A stretch of DNA of 8,231 nt, taken from positions 1-8,231 of the forward strand of contig DVNF01000107.1 of NCBI GenBank assembly GCA_018714575.1, written 5' to 3'. The translations under genes were made by a program, and so were the position numbers. The DNA is from Candidatus Stercoripulliclostridium merdigallinarum. GTDB lineage: Bacteria; Bacillota; Clostridia; Christensenellales; DTU072. The notes beneath the pieces were generated by a model, which was not told where the DNA came from, searched no databases, and was given only the letters and a program-made list of their open reading frames with translations. Numbering within the stretch: position 1 is the stretch's first letter; every line of letters starts with the position of its first letter. Positions 1 through 5,364 of the stretch are shown piece after piece.

Positions 1-236
1 TTCCTCCGCCCCTGTGACATCCCTACTCCGCCCCCTGAGACGTTCCCCGCACCACCTGTGCGACCGATCCGTGGGACTAAGTAATAACAAACCCGCTTAT
101 GTGCAGGTGGGCGAACTATCGCTCCCTTTTGTCTTCCCCTAGCGTCGGACTACGTCCGGGGGGCTTGACATTATGAGCTGAACGCGTAAGCCCTTTTGGT
201 TGTTAGGGTTCCACACGCTTAGCCCCACATTTCGGC
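1..236 (-). ncRNA. Candidate structured RNA (or long leader), 5' part, class not recognised
   Basis: No credible ORF lies here on either strand. The stretch is much more GC-rich than the AT-rich DNA just right of it, and it starts about 7 bases downstream of a very good minus-strand promoter. Pairings seen by eye: helix 1 is 175-179 with 221-225, 184-187 with 215-218 and 191-194 with 205-208; helix 2 is 30-35 with 159-164, continued by 39-43 with 152-156; helix 3 is 48-58 with 104-113, ten pairs with a single bulged base at 51. The RNA starts near 236 and runs leftward past the window edge, so its 3' end and total length are unknown. I looked for tmRNA, SRP RNA, RNase P RNA, 6S RNA and T-box signatures and could not make any of them fit convincingly. 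It could be a divergent member of a known housekeeping family, a riboswitch-like leader of an off-window gene, or a new RNA. Confidence 0.5.
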
Positions 237-242
237 AAAGTT

Positions 243-272
243 ATTATAACATATCTTGTGCCTGATTGTAAA
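243..272 (-). promoter_or_regulatory. Strong sigma-A-type promoter with extended -10
   Basis: Read on the minus strand, the -10 is TATAAT (243-248), preceded by TGT to give an extended TGnTATAAT. The -35 is TTTACA (267-272), with an 18-bp spacer. The predicted start is near 236, at the beginning of the GC-rich structured stretch. Such a near-consensus promoter without a following ORF fits a highly expressed stable RNA. Confidence 0.75.
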
Positions 273-313
273 TACCTAAATTTTGAGCGAAAACGACAGC
301 GGAAATTCCAAAC

Positions 314-351
314 AAAAAACGGTATTTCGTTATGAAAAAACACCGTTTTTT
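314..351 (-). terminator. Rho-independent terminator, probably bidirectional
   Basis: Ten-base arms at 314-323 (AAAAAACGGT) and 342-351 (ACCGTTTTTT) pair perfectly. An inner TTTC/GAAA stem at 325-328/334-337 extends the hairpin. T-runs follow the stem on both strands. It lies about 50-90 bases downstream of the stop codon of the minus-strand surface-protein gene, so its main job is probably to end the alpha-galactosidase/surface-protein transcript before the RNA promoter at 243-272. Confidence 0.8.
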
Positions 352-402
352 TCTTTTATTTTATTACTGACTTATTGCTGACGTTATAGACGCAACAGTT
401 TG

Positions 403-1590
403 TCATTCGCCGCGCCTTGCCGCCGTATCTTCGTTAGTTCCCGACGAATGGCTTTCCGTTTCCGAAACGCCCTTATCGTCCGACATATCCGTTACCGCCG
501 CGCCGTCGTTTGCCGCGTCGCCACTTATATCGGTAACGTTTTTGCCTTTTATAAACGGATACAGTTTTAAAATTTTGTCGTTTTTTACCTTCTTTTTATA
601 TACAGCTATACCGATCGCACAGTAAACGATCGCCAAAGCTCCCAAAACCGAACCTATCGTAATTGCGGCTATCTCGCCTCCCGAAAGCGCGGTTACGGGT
701 TCCTTAACTATCGTTATCGTTGCAGTCATCGGTTCCGGCGTAACGTGATTTGCGTCGGCAATAAATATCGCGGTCACGGTATGAGTGCCTTCGGCGGAAA
801 CGTCGTTACCGACGTATTCAACCGTCAGTCCCGGAGGTAATGTTCCGGACACGGCTATCGATTTGGGTTCGCCGTCGTATGTGAATTCCACGTCGTCGAA
901 GCTGACGCCGCTCATATCGTAATAGATTTTATCGATTATCAGCTTACAGGTAAAATTCAAAGTATAATAATTCGGATCGGAGTGATTGAAAAGCAACCTG
1001 ATAAACCGCTCGCCTGCGGCATAAACGGTGGATTCCGGGTTCGCTACTTGGTCTATCGACAGGTAGCCCGTATCGTATTCCGGGATATTCGCCCTATCCC
1101 AGATCTCGCCTAACGTTTCGCCGTAACTGCCGTGCAATTCGAAGTCTATGCCTAGCCCCGGGAAGTCGTATCCGCGTTTTATTTCATAGTTTACCGTAAG
1201 CTCCGCCGCGCCTACTCCGTTTGCGGCAGGAATACCGATATACAAAACGTATTCGCCGGCGTCTGTGGGCAGTCCGTTAACCTTTTCGCCTAAAACGCCC
1301 TCCGTCGCCGTCGCGTATTCGAACGTAACGCCGTCGTAATTTATTTCGGAACCGGATGTCGTAACAATTTTAAAATCGACTCCCGGTTGGATGGGGCGTT
1401 CGTCGTAATTCGGCATTGTAGAGATATCGAAACCTTCGGGATATGTAAACGTATAATAGCCGTCGGCGGCAGCCGTCGCGTCTGTCGGAATTATAAAACA
1501 ACAAAATACCGCGGCGAAGCAAAGCGCCGCGGCAATAACCGACAGTATCGATATAAACGTTAAAGATTTCCCTATGTCGCGGAAACGCAT
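403..1590 (-). CDS. Membrane-anchored extracellular protein with Ig/MBG-like modules
   Basis: I recognise the architecture but not a specific function. Numbered from the ATG at 1590 (395 aa), a basic start (MRFRDIGK) is followed by a hydrophobic stretch at about 10-35, which is a signal peptide or anchor. The outside part (about 40-300) looks like three consecutive beta-rich modules. Each ends in a 'AGE/AGER/EGTH' turn, a beta strand and an 'I.K' or 'IDK' strand. The third carries a 'TYDGEPKSIAVSG' motif, typical of MBG/YDG-type Ig-like repeats in clostridial surface proteins. A transmembrane helix at about 307-331 is followed by KKK and an acidic, Ser/Thr-rich tail of about 60 residues inside the cell. 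A TTG at 1602 would add four residues; I prefer the ATG because AGGA lies just upstream of it (spacing is short) and nothing SD-like precedes the TTG. The gene starts about 13 bases after the alpha-galactosidase stop, so the two are probably co-transcribed. A role in surface binding or substrate handling is only a guess. Confidence 0.8.
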   Translation of the reverse strand: MRFRDIGKSLTFISILSVIAAALCFAAVFCCFIIPTDATAAADGYYTFTYPEGFDISTMPNYDERPIQPGVDFKIVTTSGSEINYDGVTFEYATATEGVLGEKVNGLPTDAGEYVLYIGIPAANGVGAAELTVNYEIKRGYDFPGLGIDFELHGSYGETLGEIWDRANIPEYDTGYLSIDQVANPESTVYAAGERFIRLLFNHSDPNYYTLNFTCKLIIDKIYYDMSGVSFDDVEFTYDGEPKSIAVSGTLPPGLTVEYVGNDVSAEGTHTVTAIFIADANHVTPEPMTATITIVKEPVTALSGGEIAAITIGSVLGALAIVYCAIGIAVYKKKVKNDKILKLYPFIKGKNVTDISGDAANDGAAVTDMSDDKGVSETESHSSGTNEDTAARRGE

Positions 1591-1603
1591 TGTTCCTGAC
1601 AAA

Positions 1604-3241
1604 CTACAGGGAGAAATTCAAAGTCTTTTTCTCGCCGTTTTCCAAATACTTTACGGTGAAGTAGTTTTTGTCGGAGCGTTCGGCGGAAATTATCATGGCA
1701 TTGGATTTTTCAAAGGTTTCTACCAACAGTTTCAGCTGCTCCTCGTTAAACGTTCCCACGTCGTCGGAAACGAACAACACGTTCCCGAACAGGTGATTTA
1801 TCTTCGCCAGCAACTTCTTCTGCTCCTTGTTATAGCTCAAATTGTAATCTCTGACAAAGAACACGTCGGGATCGTTACAGAAGGCTCTGCCGTCCAGATG
1901 GCGCCTGAATATCGTCGAGGTCATAGCGTTCTTTGCCGACGGGATTTCGTTATTGATATTCATACGGTGATAGAATCTGTCTTTGAAACGTAACGAAACG
2001 TCGCAACTGATCCTGCACGCGTCGACCACGCCGAATGCCGAACCCAAAGGCACTCCGCAACCCAACAACAGTTTGTCCCCTACGCATTCGCGCAAAAACT
2101 CCATAGCGTCCGCCATGATCTTTCCGCGCGTAAGTCCCTTTCTGGGGAACATACATTGCGAATACAAAAAGTCGAGTTTGACCATATCGTATCCCCATTC
2201 GTTCAATATCACGTTAAAGAAATTGCGGATATGTTCCCTGACTTCCTCGTTATAAATATCCAACGTGTAAGCTCCGCCCCAACCGGCGCAACCTAAAATC
2301 GGTTTGCCCGCGGCGTTCTTTATCAGCCAATCGGGATGCTCGTTCGCCGTGCGCGAAACGCGTTGGACGTTGAACGGAGCCAACCATATCCCTGCCAAAA
2401 AGCCTTTTTCGTGAATGGCGTCGGCAATAAATTTCATACCGCGCGGAAACTTTTCCGACGGATCCAGCCAATCGCCTACAAAAGTTTCGTAGCCGTCGTC
2501 TATTTGGAAAATATTTACCGAATCGCTTACCTTGGAAATGCCTTCAAGGTCGCGCAGGATAATCTTTTCGTCTATCTTTTGGAAGTAGTTATACCAGCTG
2601 GTATACCCTGCCATATGATCTATTCTGGGCTTTGCGATCCCCAAGCGGCGGAAGTATTCGTCGAATACTTCGTCGTAAGTGCCTTTTATGCGCACCACTT
2701 TCAGCAATTCGAAGCTGCTGCCCGCAGGAACTTCTGCGCCCTCGACGTCTTTGGCAATCACGAATTTTCCTTCGTCCATTCCCACGTAAAATACGGTGAA
2801 TGCATTGCTTTCGTTCAACGATCCGTACAATTCCACGTCTTCTTCCAATCTGAAATAGCAATAGCTGAACGAATGGAAGTTACCGCGCTTTCCGGAATAA
2901 TCGGTAAAGTTATAATCGCCTGCGATAGCGGCAAGCTTTTTTCCCATAGGGATCGCTTTTACAATAGCGGGTAGCCCTTTTTGCTTGTCGTCGGCAGTGT
3001 ATTCGGCGGAAGTCGTCCAGGATTGATAGCCGTTAGCGTAAAATCTTTCCTCGTTGACGCACTTTCTGTTGTAGGTCAGCGAAAAGGAGAGCAGTTCCAA
3101 TTTTTCCTTCGGAGTAATGACTGTTTTTATGCCGTCGTTATCGGCGGTTTCTTCTATCACGTAGTGTTCGTTTTGATACAGATCGTCTTCGTATATTTTA
3201 CCGTGCAAACGGTATTTGATGTGCATTCTTTTTTCTTTCAT
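1604..3241 (-). CDS. Alpha-galactosidase, glycoside hydrolase family 36 (intracellular, TmGalA-like)
   Basis: Predicted to hydrolyse terminal alpha-1,6-galactosyl residues of melibiose/raffinose-type oligosaccharides by a retaining mechanism. The protein has 545 aa and no signal peptide, so it should act in the cytoplasm. An N-terminal beta-sandwich (about 1-200) precedes a TIM-barrel catalytic domain (about 205-500). Recognisable family motifs are FQIDDGYE (245-252), GDWL (256-259), GIWLAPF (284-290), the nucleophile motif KLDFLY with Asp357, and the segment around Asp414 (RISCD), the expected acid/base. The order and spacing match the compact Thermotoga-type GH36 enzymes as I remember them. 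There the acid/base motif is RIGPD followed by an aromatic-containing segment, so the RISCDVSLRF version here may alter substrate preference. The start is fixed by a perfect AAGGAGG four bases upstream of the ATG. It is the first gene of a two-gene unit with its own promoter. GH36 membership is firm; the exact substrate is not. Confidence 0.92.
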   Translation of the reverse strand: MKEKRMHIKYRLHGKIYEDDLYQNEHYVIEETADNDGIKTVITPKEKLELLSFSLTYNRKCVNEERFYANGYQSWTTSAEYTADDKQKGLPAIVKAIPMGKKLAAIAGDYNFTDYSGKRGNFHSFSYCYFRLEEDVELYGSLNESNAFTVFYVGMDEGKFVIAKDVEGAEVPAGSSFELLKVVRIKGTYDEVFDEYFRRLGIAKPRIDHMAGYTSWYNYFQKIDEKIILRDLEGISKVSDSVNIFQIDDGYETFVGDWLDPSEKFPRGMKFIADAIHEKGFLAGIWLAPFNVQRVSRTANEHPDWLIKNAAGKPILGCAGWGGAYTLDIYNEEVREHIRNFFNVILNEWGYDMVKLDFLYSQCMFPRKGLTRGKIMADAMEFLRECVGDKLLLGCGVPLGSAFGVVDACRISCDVSLRFKDRFYHRMNINNEIPSAKNAMTSTIFRRHLDGRAFCNDPDVFFVRDYNLSYNKEQKKLLAKINHLFGNVLFVSDDVGTFNEEQLKLLVETFEKSNAMIISAERSDKNYFTVKYLENGEKKTLNFSL

Positions 3242-3245
3242 GCTT

Positions 3246-3252
3246 CCTCCTT
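3246..3252 (-). promoter_or_regulatory. Shine-Dalgarno of the alpha-galactosidase gene
   Basis: Read on the minus strand this is AAGGAGG, a perfect complement of the 16S rRNA 3' end, separated from the ATG (3239-3241) by AAGC. It decides the start codon and rules out the internal ATG six codons further in. Confidence 0.9.
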
Positions 3253-3308
3253 GGCGCCCCTTACAGCCGATTAGTCGTTTTTTTCGTTATTCGTTATGAA
3301 TTATTTTA

Positions 3309-3337
3309 ATTATAATATAAAGATAACTAAATTTCAA
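3309..3337 (-). promoter_or_regulatory. Sigma-A promoter for the alpha-galactosidase/surface-protein unit
   Basis: On the minus strand, -35 TTGAAA (3332-3337), a 17-bp spacer and -10 TATAAT (3309-3314) give a near-consensus promoter. The predicted start is near 3302, leaving a leader of about 60 bases. The surrounding 3242-3462 gap is otherwise very AT-rich and includes an A-tract at 3353-3360. I saw no clear operator, CRE site or riboswitch in it. Confidence 0.75.
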
Positions 3338-3462
3338 TAAACATTTTTAAATAAAAAAAATAAAAAGATCTTTCGTCCGTTTTAATAAGCTTTATCCGTG
3401 ATAACGTAACGTAATTTTTCTCCGAAAGTCATATCGGTGCCCTGTCCGGAATAATAATTAGT

Positions 3463-4296
3463 GTGGGAATGTCGATCAGGATCCATCCTGCCTTTTGGGC
3501 GGCGGCAGCCGTATTATGCTTTACGGGGAATTTCATAGTCCTTGGCGCGGGATTAGCCGTTGTTTTGGTGCACGAGTTCGCTCATGCGATAGCCGCATAC
3601 GAGCGCGGATACGTTTTAAACAAAATTACTCTGATGCCCTATGGCGCGGTAATCTCCGGCGAAGAGCGACTGCCTGAAAAGGACGCTTTTATGATAGCGG
3701 CGGCAGGTCCGCTGTCGAATGCCGTGATATGCCTGGTATTGTGGGCGTTATGGTGGCGGTTCCCCGTACTGTATCCTTATACCAAGGTCATATTCGATTT
3801 AAGCTTTGCCATAGGCGTTTTCAACGTGTTGCCGTTTTATCCTTTGGACGGCGCCAGAATGATATTGGCGGCTTCGAAAAACAAACTGCGCGCTTTGAAA
3901 ACGCTAAAAATCTTAGGAATTATGGCGTCTTTTACGTTGGTCGCGCTGTTCGTCGTTTCGGCGTTTTACAGTTTGAATCTGATGCCTGCAATAATGGCTG
4001 TACCGTTGTATTTGGGAGCGACCGGCGGCACAGAAAAGGAACGTTACAGGCATATATACGAAACGATTTCTGAAAACAAGATCAAAGACGCGCCTTTGGA
4101 AAACAAAACGGTTACCGTGCATTGGGGGCTTAAGCTGAAAACGCTGTTAAAAAGATTAAGCCGTGACAGCCTGCACACTTTTATAATCGTGGACGACGAT
4201 ATGCGATATATAGGTAAACTGTCGGAATCCGAATTTTTATACCTAATGAAAAACCGACCGATCACTGACACCGTCAAAGAAGCTTTAGGCTTTTAA
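3463..4296 (+). CDS. spoIVFB: SpoIVFB-type site-2 intramembrane metalloprotease (M50)
   Basis: In sporulating Firmicutes SpoIVFB cleaves the pro-sequence of sigma-K in the outer forespore membrane, switching on late mother-cell genes. Residue numbers below count from the GTG at 3463 (277 aa). The zinc-binding HEFAH is at 37-41, with catalytic Glu38. The second metal motif, FNVLPFYPLDG, is at 120-130 with Asp129. About six hydrophobic segments cover 10-185. The C-terminal part (about 190-277) is soluble and CBS-like (HTFIIVDDDMRYIGKLSESE), as in Bacillus SpoIVFB (288 aa). The start is uncertain: GTG 3463 and ATG 3469 are both in frame. Homologues usually begin close to the 'IRIHP' segment, which fits the ATG, yet neither has a well-spaced SD. 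It is the only plus-strand gene here and converges on minE, overlapping it by 23 bp. The inhibitor/partner gene spoIVFA is not in the window. The family assignment is firm; sigma-K as substrate is inferred. Confidence 0.92.
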   Translation: MGMSIRIHPAFWAAAAVLCFTGNFIVLGAGLAVVLVHEFAHAIAAYERGYVLNKITLMPYGAVISGEERLPEKDAFMIAAAGPLSNAVICLVLWALWWRFPVLYPYTKVIFDLSFAIGVFNVLPFYPLDGARMILAASKNKLRALKTLKILGIMASFTLVALFVVSAFYSLNLMPAIMAVPLYLGATGGTEKERYRHIYETISENKIKDAPLENKTVTVHWGLKLKTLLKRLSRDSLHTFIIVDDDMRYIGKLSESEFLYLMKNRPITDTVKEALGF

Positions 4297-4501
4297 GTCG
4301 CGCGCCGTTTACGTTGATTTCGATAAAATAACTTTTGCCGTTTGGCGTGATTTTTAGCTGCAAATCGCCTGCGCCGTATTCGAACCAGCCTCCCAAGACT
4401 CTGTCAATGTCGTTTAACAACGCTTTGCCAAAGCCTTCCGGCAACCGTTCCGAACGGTTTAACGCGTCTGCCATTCTCTTTTCGGGATCGGTATATTTCA
4501 T
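4274..4501 (-). CDS. minE: MinE-like cell division topological specificity factor, short
   Basis: MinE stimulates the MinD ATPase and drives Min oscillation or relocation so that the division ring forms at mid-cell. The 75-aa product is recognised by position and pattern: it directly follows minD, overlapping it as ATGA. Its sequence follows the MinE layout: a charged helix with 'EKRMADALNRSERLP', then 'LLNDIDRVLGGWFEY' corresponding to the E. coli 'LRKDILEVICKYVQI' helix, then two strands 'DLQLKITPNGKSYFIEINV' corresponding to the dimerisation strands. Usual length is about 85-95 aa; the missing part is the extreme N-terminus, where other MinE proteins carry hydrophobic membrane-targeting residues. 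A perfect AGGAGG five bases upstream fixes the start. Its stop lies inside the 3' end of the convergent spoIVFB gene. The alternative is an unrelated small protein coupled to minD, but the alignment pattern makes MinE clearly the best call. Confidence 0.8.
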   Translation of the reverse strand: MKYTDPEKRMADALNRSERLPEGFGKALLNDIDRVLGGWFEYGAGDLQLKITPNGKSYFIEINVNGARLKSLKLL

Positions 4502-5259
4502 CTACGCCTCCTGCCGAACAAACTGAACCCTCTTTTGCGTTCTCCCACCCTGTATGCTTCTTTGCCGCTTACTACCGCCTCTGCCAGCCGAAAATAAGCC
4601 TGTCCCGATTGACTGTGTGCCGAGAACAAAGAATTTATCGAAATTTCATCGGATTCAGGCAATTCACCCAATAATTTTAACCGCATCAGCTCCGCTATCC
4701 TCTCGCCCGAAACGGCTTCGCCCCTTTGCACGCGCTCGGGAATGACCCGGTTGACTACCAGACCGCAAACTTCCGCGTCGTATACCGACAAGGTTTCCAA
4801 GGTCCTGTCTGCATCCTTTACCGCGCTGAGGTTCGGAGTAGTAACTATGATAACTTCCTTTGCGGCGGACACGGCGCGATGAAAACCGGCTTCCACGCCT
4901 GCCGGCGCGTCGATCAATACATAATCCGCGTCCTTTGCGTAAATTTCCGTTATCGCTTGGAATGCCGCCGCCTTTATTCCGTCGCTGCCTTTTACGGACG
5001 GTAACAAGCCTATTCCGGGATATTCTTCGGACTTTATCAAAGCTTCTTCAGGCAACACCCTGCCCGCTATGACGTCGAAAATATCGTAAACGACCCTGTC
5101 TTCCAAGCCTAATGCAATGTCTAAATTATTCAAACCGACGTCCGCGTCGATCAAGGTTACTTTGTATCCCGTTGCCCCCAAGACTATTCCGAGGTTTGCC
5201 GTAACCGTTGTCTTTCCCACGCCGCCTTTGCCGGACACGACGGCAATGACTCTAGCCAT
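4498..5259 (-). CDS. minD: Septum-site determining ATPase MinD
   Basis: MinD is a membrane-associating ParA/MinD-family ATPase that recruits MinC to block FtsZ assembly away from mid-cell and is regulated by MinE. The 253-aa length is normal. Motifs seen: deviant Walker A GKGGVGKTT (10-18) with the signature Lys11 and Lys16, the switch region LIDADVGLNNLD (36-47), Walker B YVLIDAPAG (113-121), and the nucleotide-base motif VVNR (168-171). The C-terminus KRGFSLFGRRRR (242-253) is a short amphipathic, strongly basic membrane-targeting sequence, which separates MinD from ParA and FlhG. The start is supported by AGAGGTGAT ending six bases before the ATG; that SD sits in the 3' arm of a perfect hairpin. 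The gene follows valS on the same strand after about 93 bases and overlaps minE by four bases. No minC is visible on either side within the window. Confidence 0.95.
   Translation of the reverse strand: MARVIAVVSGKGGVGKTTVTANLGIVLGATGYKVTLIDADVGLNNLDIALGLEDRVVYDIFDVIAGRVLPEEALIKSEEYPGIGLLPSVKGSDGIKAAAFQAITEIYAKDADYVLIDAPAGVEAGFHRAVSAAKEVIIVTTPNLSAVKDADRTLETLSVYDAEVCGLVVNRVIPERVQRGEAVSGERIAELMRLKLLGELPESDEISINSLFSAHSQSGQAYFRLAEAVVSGKEAYRVGERKRGFSLFGRRRR
4507..4512 (-). promoter_or_regulatory. Shine-Dalgarno of minE inside the minD 3' end
   Basis: AGGAGG on the minus strand, five bases upstream of the minE ATG (4499-4501), encoded within the Arg-rich last codons of minD. Together with the ATGA stop/start overlap it indicates translational coupling of MinD and MinE synthesis. 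Confidence 0.85.
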
Positions 5260-5261
5260 AA

Positions 5262-5306
5262 AAAATCACCTCTACCGATATTAACATTTCGATAAGAGGT
5301 GATTTT
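5262..5306 (-). promoter_or_regulatory. Perfect 12-bp hairpin overlapping the minD Shine-Dalgarno
   Basis: AAAATCACCTCT and AGAGGTGATTTT form a perfect 12-bp inverted repeat (5295-5306 and 5262-5273) with a 21-base loop (5274-5294). On the minus strand the 3' arm contains the minD SD (AGAGGTGAT) and ends in six T residues directly before the ATG. The same element can be read as the rho-independent terminator of valS or as an RBS-sequestering hairpin of minD. The 5' arm, AATCACCTCT, resembles the anti-SD end of 16S rRNA. I saw no convincing separate minD promoter in 5274-5352. Confidence 0.75.
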
Positions 5307-5328
5307 GAAATTTTTTGTCGAATTCGGA

Positions 5329-5364
5329 CTACTTCAAATCCTACTTTAAATCCTACTTCAAATC
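5329..5364 (-). repeat. Three 12-bp tandem repeats at the valS stop codon
   Basis: On the minus strand the units are GATTTGAAGTAG, GATTTAAAGTAG and GATTTGAAGTAG, head to tail and in frame with valS. The first unit encodes the last three residues, Asp-Leu-Lys, and the stop. The next two repeat Asp-Leu-Lys-stop in the same frame. The middle copy differs by one synonymous base. Confidence 0.9.

Noticed and set aside
1..12. GGCGGAGGAA on the minus strand as the start of the RNase P GAGGAAAGTCC core
   Set aside because: The match stops at the window edge, and more than 220 bases of RNA would precede it, whereas this core lies about 45-65 bases from the RNase P RNA 5' end. It can only be tested with sequence further left.
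31..50. CCCCTGAGACGTTCCCC on the plus strand resembling the 5' end of E. coli 6S RNA
   Set aside because: The similarity is short, no plus-strand promoter or terminator supports it, and the strong promoter points the other way.
44..58. T-box-like AGGTGGTGCGGGG (minus strand)
   Set aside because: It resembles the T-box core but lacks the essential GGAACC/GGNACC order. The same bases pair better with 104-113, and no specifier stem or downstream synthetase is visible.
2336..2974. 212-codon plus-strand frame
   Set aside because: Antisense shadow inside the alpha-galactosidase gene, with no domain and no credible ribosome binding context.
3311..3316. TATAAT on the plus strand as a spoIVFB promoter
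   Set aside because: No -35-like sequence lies 16-18 bases upstream, and the same AT-rich bases are better explained by the minus-strand promoter of the alpha-galactosidase gene.
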